Shown in pieces: positions 42,824 to 48,298 of a DNA stretch of 48,298 nt; the first letter of the stretch is position 1, and each line of letters starts with the position of its first letter. The position numbers and the translations under genes are program-made. The notes beneath the pieces were generated by a model. It was not told the origin of the DNA. It did not search any database and saw only the letters and a list, made by a program, of their open reading frames with translations. Source of the DNA: Bacteroidales bacterium (lineage in GTDB: Bacteria; Bacteroidota; Bacteroidia; Bacteroidales; Paludibacteraceae); the NCBI GenBank assembly GCA_012517575.1, contig JAAYUQ010000113.1:1-48298 (forward strand), given 5' to 3'.

Positions 42824-44221
42824 TCAAATCTTTTCCACATAAATTTGACCGGTTTGGTATTCAACCACGCGAACCTGCACACCTTTTTCTATAAATCCTT
42901 CAGTAGAAACGGCATCATATACTTTCCCTTCAACATTCACTTTCCCAGAAGGACGAAGAATAGTAGTAGCATAACCGGTTTTACCCACCAGTTGCAATTT
43001 ATCCATAGGAACTCCCACATAACCTTCCTTATTCTCGAGCACCGTATTGAGAGCTACTTTTCTGAGAATTCCCTTTGAACCGATTTTGTTGCTCAGATAC
43101 AATATCAAAACAAATCCCAACGTGATACCTAACAAAACCGTCAACAATGATTTTCCAACTGTTCCTTTCTGAACGGCTTCAAAATTGAAATTGACGTTGT
43201 TGATTAAACTGAGCGTCAAACCTGCCACAATGAACAGAATACCGGAAATACCAGCAACGCCGAAACCGGGTATCACAAAAATTTCCAATGCAAGCAATAT
43301 CAAACCCAGCAAAAAAATCAAGATTTCCCAATTGGCTGCCAAACCATCGATATACAAAGGCACAAAAAACAAGACGGCAGCCATAATACTTACTGCTAAA
43401 GGGAATCCTATACCGGGAGCCTGCAATTCAAAATAAATGCCTCCAATGATAAGCATAATTAAAATACTCCGAATTACAGAACCTGAAAAAAAGCCTTTCA
43501 GTCTGTCCCAGAAGTTGGGTTGAAATACAACTATTTCATAATCAGACTGCGAAATATTTTTTTTAATAATTTCATCAATACTTTCTGCAATTCCATCACA
43601 ATAACCGTGATTCATAGCTTCCTCTGCCGTAAAAGTCAATGTTTTTCCTTCTTCAATGATACCCGGAATTGACACCTTGTCGTCCACCATAGCTTCCGCA
43701 ATTTTAGGATCACGCTTCCAGCGATAAAGGGTGTCCTTCCCCTGAATAATGGTATCTTTACCGTGAGCTTCGGCAGTTGTGCGCATGGTAGCCCGCATAT
43801 ATGACTGATATTTATCAGGCATTTGCTGACCTGTGTTATTAACAACAGTCGCAGCTCCAATTGCAGCGCCGGGACGCATGAAAATTTTGTCGCATGCAAT
43901 GGCTATCAAAGCTCCGGCAGAAGCAGCATTGTTATCGATAAAAACATATACCGGAATGGTGCTGTTTAAAATTCGGGTGCGAATCGAATCGGCAAAAACT
44001 ACTTCTCCACCGTAAGTATTCATGTGAATCAGTATTATATCGGCTTTTTTCTCTTTGGCCTGATCAAAACCCTTCTGACAATAAACCCAAGCAGTGCCTC
44101 CGATATCTTTTTTTAATTCAATTACAAAAATGGTTGTTTTTTTATCTTCAGCATTCAGATTTCCAACAAGAAAAGAAAGTGTAATTGTTACAAAAATGTA
44201 AATTATATAAAACTTTCTCAT
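42824..44221 (-). CDS. NfeD1b-type membrane serine protease (ClpP class)
   Basis: This 465-residue membrane protease has a signal peptide (about 1-24), an N-terminal ClpP-like domain with a Ser-Lys dyad, Ser101 in DNNAASAGALIAI and Lys137 in PDKYQSYMRAT, several hydrophobic segments (about 250-375), and a C-terminal OB-fold NfeD domain (about 395-465: EGYVGVPMDKLQLVGKTGYATTILRPSGKVNVEG). Such proteins are linked to membrane quality control together with flotillin-like SPFH proteins, often in one operon. No SPFH gene is adjacent here. It diverges from the ECF sigma gene. Confidence 0.9.
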   Translation of the reverse strand: MRKFYIIYIFVTITLSFLVGNLNAEDKKTTIFVIELKKDIGGTAWVYCQKGFDQAKEKKADIILIHMNTYGGEVVFADSIRTRILNSTIPVYVFIDNNAASAGALIAIACDKIFMRPGAAIGAATVVNNTGQQMPDKYQSYMRATMRTTAEAHGKDTIIQGKDTLYRWKRDPKIAEAMVDDKVSIPGIIEEGKTLTFTAEEAMNHGYCDGIAESIDEIIKKNISQSDYEIVVFQPNFWDRLKGFFSGSVIRSILIMLIIGGIYFELQAPGIGFPLAVSIMAAVLFFVPLYIDGLAANWEILIFLLGLILLALEIFVIPGFGVAGISGILFIVAGLTLSLINNVNFNFEAVQKGTVGKSLLTVLLGITLGFVLILYLSNKIGSKGILRKVALNTVLENKEGYVGVPMDKLQLVGKTGYATTILRPSGKVNVEGKVYDAVSTEGFIEKGVQVRVVEYQTGQIYVEKI

Positions 44222-44240
44222 TTTACCTATTTTTTTTGTT

Positions 44241-44248
44241 CAAATATA
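44241..44248 (-). promoter_or_regulatory. -7 box for the nfeD gene
   Basis: On the minus strand this reads TATATTTG followed by AACA, 20 bases before the ATG. A plus-strand TATATTTG also occurs at 44271-44278, too far (about 185 bases) to be clearly assigned to the ECF gene. Confidence 0.4.
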
Positions 44249-44462
44249 CGAAACATTTAAAAATATGGTGTATATTTGTCGTGAAAATCTAGAACAAGTA
44301 TTTTCGAAAGAGTTCTTTGTTAAGTTTTTAATGGAAGTATAAATTTGATGCTACTCAATTCAAAAACTTTTTCAGAAAGATTCGTTTTAGAATAAAAATT
44401 TACCAGCCGATTTTTTATATTGGCAAAGTAAAATTTATTCACACACTTAAACATTAAAAGTT

Positions 44463-44969
44463 ATGAAGCCAAATCAATTTGAAAACGAGTTAATTGCCTT
44501 ACAAAACAATATGCGGAATTTCGCTTTTTCACTGACATTGAACAGGGAGGATGCTGAAGATTTATTGCAGGATACCACCCTAAAAGTGTTGGACAACAGG
44601 GAAAAATTTACCAAAAACGTCAATTTCAAAGGTTGGGTGCTGACAATAATGAAAAATATATTTATCAATAATTATCGAAAGATTGTTCGCAATCAGACAG
44701 TTATTGATAAAACCGAAGACATGTACCACCTTAACTTGCCACAAAATTCCGGTTTTGACAGTCCTGAAGGTTACTATTCCATTGGTGAGATCAACAACAA
44801 CATTGAATCATTCCCAGATGAATACAGGATTCCTTTTTCCATGCATTTACAGGGATATAAATATGAAGAAATTGCCGAAACCATGCATTTGCCAATAGGA
44901 ACTGTGAAAAGTAGAATTTTTTTAGCGCGTAAGCGACTGCAACAACAATTGAAAGATTATCGCGACTAA
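44463..44969 (+). CDS. ECF-type RNA polymerase sigma factor
   Basis: A 168-residue sigma-70-family factor with region 2 (NREDAEDLLQDTTLKVLDNREKF, FKGWVLTIMKNIFINNYRK at about 56-74) and region 4 (FSMHLQGYKYEEIAETMHLPIGTVKSRIFLARKRLQQQL at about 125-163). Region 3 is short, as in ECF sigmas. No FecR-type anti-sigma factor or SusC/D partner is adjacent, so it is a stand-alone ECF factor whose signal and regulon cannot be inferred here. It has a long 5' spacer and is closed by a terminator. Confidence 0.93.
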   Translation: MKPNQFENELIALQNNMRNFAFSLTLNREDAEDLLQDTTLKVLDNREKFTKNVNFKGWVLTIMKNIFINNYRKIVRNQTVIDKTEDMYHLNLPQNSGFDSPEGYYSIGEINNNIESFPDEYRIPFSMHLQGYKYEEIAETMHLPIGTVKSRIFLARKRLQQQLKDYRD

Positions 44970-44986
44970 GGTCAGAAATATTTTAT

Positions 44987-45016
44987 AAGCCGGAGAACAT
45001 TTCTTCGGCTTTTTTG
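44987..45016 (+). terminator. Intrinsic terminator of the ECF sigma gene
   Basis: A long stem (AAGCCGGAGAA / TTCTTCGGCTT, one G-T pair) with a 3-base loop is followed by a T-run. It starts 17 bases after the stop. Confidence 0.88.
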
Positions 45017-45084
45017 TTTCATTTATGTAAATTTCCAATTAATTTTTTCCACCTGCCAAACTAAACCTATATTTTTTTTAATAT

Positions 45085-45453
45085 ATGAATACTGCCATCG
45101 TTTTACTTGGAAGCAATGTTGATGCCGATCAGAATATAGATGCTGCAAAGGACAGACTGTCTGAATTTTTTGAGATAGATTTGTGCAGTTCCCGCATTGA
45201 AAGCGAAGCTATTGGAGAAAACTATGTAACACCTTTTTTGAACGAAGCAGTGAAACTATATTCCGATGAAACTTCTGAGGAAACAATAGCCATTTTCAAG
45301 CAAATAGAAGTCGAATTGGGCAGAACTCCCGAAAGCAAGAAAAAAGGAATCGTTCCTATTGACATAGATTTGATTTTCTGGAACGACAATTTAATGCGTA
45401 ACGATTATCACCGATTTCCTTTTGTGAAAAAATGTGTTGACGAAATTCGTTAA
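45085..45453 (+). CDS. Short HPPK (FolK)-like protein
   Basis: This 122-residue protein resembles 6-hydroxymethyl-7,8-dihydropterin pyrophosphokinase: LLGSNVDADQNIDAAKDRL at the N terminus, SRIESEAIG, TPFLNEAVKL, FKQIEVELGRTPESKKKGIVPIDIDLIFWND (about 85-115). The two metal-binding Asp residues are in PIDIDLI. Standard FolK proteins are about 150-180 residues and have LGRxR-x-x-x-x-G-x-R; here the Arg residues after LGR are absent. It may be a minor or divergent HPPK, or a protein with another role. It shares no operon with other folate genes. Confidence 0.7.
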   Translation: MNTAIVLLGSNVDADQNIDAAKDRLSEFFEIDLCSSRIESEAIGENYVTPFLNEAVKLYSDETSEETIAIFKQIEVELGRTPESKKKGIVPIDIDLIFWNDNLMRNDYHRFPFVKKCVDEIR

Positions 45454-45476
45454 TTAAATTTTTGTTTTACCACTTT

Positions 45477-45508
45477 TTTGTACAATTTTCACGGAAAGTT
45501 TATTTTTG
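45477..45508 (+). promoter_or_regulatory. Canonical promoter of the yjbQ-type gene
   Basis: TTTG at 45477-45480, 20 bases, then TATTTTTG at 45501-45508. The ATG at 45528 is 20 bases downstream. Confidence 0.75.
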
Positions 45509-45527
45509 TTGAAAAATTATTCAACCA

Positions 45528-45938
45528 ATGATATTTCAAACAGAGATAACGCTTCAATCATATCGTAAAGGATTTCATTTGATAACGCGGGAAATTTTAC
45601 AACATTTACCTGCCCTACCCGAAAAAGGATTACTTCATCTTTTTCTGAAACATACCTCTGCTGGCTTAACCATCAACGAAAATGCCGATCCTGATGTTCA
45701 AAAGGATATGTTTGAAATTTTTAATCGTTTGGTGCCTGAAAATCAACCTTATTATGAACACACCCTGGAAGGTAGCGACGATATGCCCGCACATGCCAAA
45801 AGCACTCTTACCGGCGTCAGTTTGCTTATCCCCATTACCAACGGACATTTGAATCTGGGAATCTGGCAAGGAATTTATCTTTGCGAATTCAGAAACAGAG
45901 GCGGGAATCGCACATTGGTAGCTACTATCATCAGTTAA
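45528..45938 (+). CDS. YjbQ family protein (secondary thiamine-phosphate synthase-like)
   Basis: A 136-residue UPF0047/YjbQ protein. Signatures: LHLFLKHTSAGLTINENADPDVQKDMFEIFNRLVP (about 36-70), YEHTLEGSDDMPAHAKSTLTGVSLLIPITNGHLNLGIWQGIYLCEFRNRGGNR (the C-terminal conserved block). Members show weak thiamine-phosphate synthase activity, but their physiological role is uncertain. His47 and the late GIWQG-x-x-L-C-E-F motif are conserved. The last bases of the gene form the left edge of the inverted-repeat element that follows. Confidence 0.92.
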   Translation: MIFQTEITLQSYRKGFHLITREILQHLPALPEKGLLHLFLKHTSAGLTINENADPDVQKDMFEIFNRLVPENQPYYEHTLEGSDDMPAHAKSTLTGVSLLIPITNGHLNLGIWQGIYLCEFRNRGGNRTLVATIIS

Positions 45939-46366
45939 ACCCAGATTACGCATTCAAAAATATTAAACATCATTTCTGCAACTTAATGAACTATGTAACT
46001 TAACGTGAGTTCGGTATAACGATTTACCTGTTTTAATCATATAAAAATTTGATAATTAAGTTGATAATTAATAAGATAATAAGGTTTATTCTTGTTGTTG
46101 ATTAACGTTACTAAGGTTTAATTAAAATAACGGGGTTCTTTTCTGAATATAATGACCTTATTTGAAACAACTAACCTTCGTAACATGTGAATAACTCCTT
46201 TTCATCAACCTTATTACCTTATTTATAATTGCTTGTATAATATTCATCTTCATCTATCGAACTCACGGTAACTTACTCATTATAAACAATTAGGCTAAAT
46301 TCTGAACTTTATAGACTGATTTACAATTAATTTTAACCGTGATTTTTCTAATACTGAATCTGGGTT
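45938..46366. repeat. 430-bp imperfect inverted-repeat element between yjbQ-type gene and proS
   Basis: Four pairs of inverted matches occur in nested order around a centre near 46145: AACCCAGATT at 45938-45947 with its complement at 46357-46366 (10/10); a 19-mer at 45995-46013 with 46258-46276 (17/19); ATAAGATAATAAGGTT at 46071-46086 with 46207-46222 (15/16); GTTACTAAGGTT at 46107-46118 with 46173-46184 (11/12). The sequence between the matches has diverged. It encodes no protein. It looks like a degenerate MITE or other intergenic palindromic element. One exact DnaA-box 9-mer (TTATTCACA, minus strand) is at 46186-46194. Confidence 0.65.
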
Positions 46367-46405
46367 AAACCTAATATTGGAAGCAATTAAGTTGCAAATT
46401 TTGAT

Positions 46406-46413
46406 TAACTTTG
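46406..46413 (+). promoter_or_regulatory. -7 box of proS
   Basis: TAACTTTG followed by CACTCC matches TAnnTTTG, with the expected start about 46419 and an 80-base leader. Confidence 0.55.
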
Positions 46414-46416
46414 CAC

Positions 46417-46433
46417 TCCGAAATTTTTTCGGA
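46417..46433 (+). promoter_or_regulatory. Hairpin at the 5' end of the proS mRNA
   Basis: The stem TCCGAAA / TTTCGGA with loop TTT would form the very start of the proS transcript. It lacks a T-run after the stem (A-rich instead), so it is not a terminator. It may stabilise the 5' end or take part in regulation. Confidence 0.45.
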
Positions 46434-46498
46434 AAAACAATCCTTCATAACAACAAATATTTTCTTTTCAAAAGAAGAAATATCTTTATACGCAAATT

Positions 46499-47980
46499 AT
46501 GGGAAAAGAACTTAAAGAATTGACATCACGTTCGGAAAACTATTCACAGTGGTACAATGATTTGGTGATAAAAGCCGATTTGGCAGAAAATTCTTCAGTA
46601 AGAGGGTGTATGGTTATTAAACCCTACGGCTACGCCATTTGGGAAAAAATACAATCAGAACTCGACAGAAAATTCAAGGAAACAGGGCATGTTAATGCAT
46701 ATTTTCCATTGTTTATTCCCAAATCTTATTTAAGTCGGGAAGCTGAACACGTGGAAGGTTTTGCCAAAGAATGTGCTGTTGTAACACATCATCGTCTGAA
46801 ATCCGACCCCGAAGGTAATGGATTGATAGTGGATCCTGAAGCCAAACTGGAAGAGGAATTGATTGTGAGACCTACATCAGAAACCATAATTTGGAGTACT
46901 TATAAAAACTGGATTCAGTCGTACCGAGATTTGCCGATATTAATCAACCAATGGGCAAATGTAGTACGTTGGGAAATGCGCACAAGGCTGTTTTTGCGTA
47001 CAGCAGAATTTTTGTGGCAAGAAGGCCACACGGCTCACGCTACGGAAGCTGAAGCTTTGGAAGAAGCAAAAAAAATGCTGAATGTTTATGCAGATTTTGT
47101 TGAAAATTTCATGGCAATTCCTGTTGTGAAAGGCGTGAAATCGCCCAATGAACGTTTTGCAGGAGCTTTGGAAACCTTCTGTATCGAAGCGCTGATGCAA
47201 GATGGAAAAGCTCTTCAGGCAGGGACTTCCCATTTTTTGGGACAAAATTTTGCGAAAGCTTTTGATGTTACTTTTGTTGATAAAAACAACAAACAGGATT
47301 ATGTTTGGGCCACTTCTTGGGGAGTTTCCACTCGACTTATCGGAGCGCTCATCATGGCTCACTCCGACGATAACGGCTTGGTTTTGCCACCAACGCTTGC
47401 GCCTCATCAAGTGGTTATTGTTCCCATTTACAAACAACCCGAACAACTTGCGGCGATTACCGAACAGGCAGAAAAAATTATGAATTTGTTGAAAAAGGCA
47501 GGAATCTCTGTGAAATATGATGATGACGACACAAAAAAACCGGGTTGGAAATTTGCCGAATACGAATTGAAGGGCGTCCCTGTAAGATTGGCTATTGGCG
47601 CACGAGATTTAGAAAACAATACGGTGGAAGTAGCACGTCGGGATACCTTAACAAAAACAACTGTTTCGGCTGATAATATTGAAATTTACGTTTCTGAACT
47701 TCTGGCTGAAATTCAGAAAAATATTTACCAAAAGGCTTTTGACTTCAGGACTTCGGTTACAAGGGAAGTAAATTCGTATGAAGAATTTAAGGTAGAAATA
47801 GAAAAGGGCGGATTTTTACTTTGCCATTGGGATGGCACCCCGGAAACAGAAGAAAAAATCAAGGAAGAAACCAAAGCCACCATTCGGTGCATTCCCTTGG
47901 AAGGAGACCAAACTCCGGGAGTGTGCATGGTGACCGGCAAACCATCCAAACAAAGAGTGATTTTTGCCAGAGCTTACTGA
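46499..47980 (+). CDS. proS: Prolyl-tRNA synthetase (archaeal/eukaryotic-type)
   Basis: This enzyme charges tRNA-Pro. Its 493 residues and lack of an editing insertion mark the type 3 (archaeal/eukaryotic-like) ProRS found in Bacteroidetes. Class II motifs are visible: motif 1 ([21 protein letters not shown]), motif 2 ([60 protein letters not shown]), and the anticodon-binding domain with [15 protein letters not shown]. The C terminus ends in Tyr (RVIFARAY), as usual for this type. It has its own promoter. Confidence 0.97.
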   Translation: MGKELKELTSRSENYSQWYNDLVIKADLAENSSVRGCMVIKPYGYAIWEKIQSELDRKFKETGHVNAYFPLFIPKSYLSREAEHVEGFAKECAVVTHHRLKSDPEGNGLIVDPEAKLEEELIVRPTSETIIWSTYKNWIQSYRDLPILINQWANVVRWEMRTRLFLRTAEFLWQEGHTAHATEAEALEEAKKMLNVYADFVENFMAIPVVKGVKSPNERFAGALETFCIEALMQDGKALQAGTSHFLGQNFAKAFDVTFVDKNNKQDYVWATSWGVSTRLIGALIMAHSDDNGLVLPPTLAPHQVVIVPIYKQPEQLAAITEQAEKIMNLLKKAGISVKYDDDDTKKPGWKFAEYELKGVPVRLAIGARDLENNTVEVARRDTLTKTTVSADNIEIYVSELLAEIQKNIYQKAFDFRTSVTREVNSYEEFKVEIEKGGFLLCHWDGTPETEEKIKEETKATIRCIPLEGDQTPGVCMVTGKPSKQRVIFARAY

Positions 47981-47986
47981 AAAAAA

Positions 47987-48298
47987 TCAGTTTTCTATTA
48001 GTTGTTCTTTTTCAAAACGCATAATGCGTCCGGGATATTTCTCCACCCAAGTCATATTGTGAGTGGCCATTACTACTGTGGTATCGGATGAGCGGCAAAT
48101 TTCATAAAGTAGCTGCACCAATTCATTTCCGGTTTCGGGATCGAGATTACCTGTCGGTTCATCAGCCAAAATCATTTCGGGAGAATTGAGTAAAGCTCGA
48201 GCAATAACTATACGTTGCTGTTCGCCGCCGGAAAGTTGATGAGGCATTTTATAACTTTTGTTCTGCATTCCAACCTGCAACAATGCAGCTTCAATCTG
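47987..48298 (-). CDS. ftsE: FtsE-like ABC transporter ATP-binding protein, 3' part
   Basis: This frame runs off the window, so only the C-terminal half (104 codons) is present. It shows the ABC signature [16 protein letters not shown], Walker [17 protein letters not shown] and the H-loop in [22 protein letters not shown]. The phrase ATHN-x-x-W/V-x-x-x-P-G-R-x-M-x-F is characteristic of FtsE, which with FtsX controls septal amidases during division. FtsX and the upstream half are outside the window. It converges on proS with 6 bases between stops. Confidence 0.85.
   Translation of the reverse strand, partial: QIEAALLQVGMQNKSYKMPHQLSGGEQQRIVIARALLNSPEMILADEPTGNLDPETGNELVQLLYEICRSSDTTVVMATHNMTWVEKYPGRIMRFEKEQLIEN

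Larger units (their letters stand above)
46367..46498. other. proS leader and promoter region
   Basis: This remaining part of the 560-base gene-free stretch holds the proS promoter (46406-46413) and a hairpin at 46417-46433. No other structure was found. Confidence 0.5.

Noticed and set aside
46186-46194. Exact DnaA-box 9-mer TTATTCACA (minus strand), possible oriC
   Set aside because: A single 9-mer is expected by chance in an AT-rich window of this size; no cluster is visible and no skew data are available.
46940-47446. 168-codon minus-strand frame opposite proS
   Set aside because: Antisense of a certain gene with biased composition (His, Phe, Arg) and no recognisable motif.
1-48298. CRISPR array, prophage, rRNA or toxin-antitoxin locus
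   Set aside because: I looked for regularly spaced direct repeats, phage genes, rRNA sequence and small paired genes and found none that stands.

Overview
The window is a stretch of chromosome from an AT-rich member of the Bacteroidetes, most likely an anaerobic Bacteroidales. This rests on three kinds of evidence. Many genes are preceded by the Bacteroidetes -7 box TAnnTTTG, and several also have TTTG 19-20 bases upstream. Shine-Dalgarno sequences are nearly absent. The gene set is typical of the phylum: a Bacteroidetes-type LptD, a PorT-like barrel, a PFOR (NifJ), TrpB2, an archaeal-type ProRS, a stand-alone ECF sigma factor and an N-acetylmuramoyl-L-alanine amidase next to MlaD. Almost everything is housekeeping. 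I see no prophage, CRISPR array, rRNA operon or intact insertion sequence.

Layout. 1-600: a clipped GIY-YIG gene and decayed spacer. 600-3180: a triple-LysM/periplasmic-binding-fold protein and a PorT-like barrel. 3181-6356: a small uronate-catabolism islet (kduI, kduD, a DUF4861 lipoprotein) behind a 32-bp palindrome. 6477-10073: tsaB, a beta-CASP ribonuclease-like enzyme and a solitary AAA ATPase. 10119-13649: nifJ. 13845-20271: efp, dgkA, comF, a macrodomain gene, ftsY, rimO, a small HU protein and an HU-transmembrane-LysM fusion. 20295-24138 (minus): argH, a SRPBCC gene, pyrE, a yraN-type gene, a glycine-zipper OmpA lipoprotein and tRNA-Lys(CTT). 24411-26621: a kinase-RapZ fusion and a MurU-like nucleotidyltransferase. 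26638-31308 (minus): aroC, slyD, lptD. 31477-38299: amidase, mlaD, dnaA, a pRiA4b-ORF3-like gene, miaA, murB. 38532-42666: mltG (minus), tRNA-Ser(GCT), trpB2, lysC (minus). 42824-48298: nfeD protease (minus), ECF sigma factor, short folK-like gene, yjbQ-type gene, a 430-bp inverted-repeat element, proS, and the 3' part of ftsE (minus).

How the genes fit together. Cell-envelope functions recur: LptD, OmpA, amidase, MlaD, MurB, MltG, LysM proteins, DgkA, FtsE and FtsY. The most notable locus is 24411-26621. There an aminoglycoside-phosphotransferase-fold kinase (AmgK-like) is fused to the C-terminal domain of RapZ, known in E. coli as a glucosamine-6-phosphate sensor and RNA adapter. A MurU-like sugar-1-phosphate nucleotidyltransferase follows 42 bp downstream. 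This looks like a cell-wall amino-sugar salvage pair with a built-in sensor domain. Second is the HU-TM-LysM protein (18985-20271), whose architecture could physically link the nucleoid to peptidoglycan. Third is the imperfect inverted-repeat element between the yjbQ-type gene and proS.
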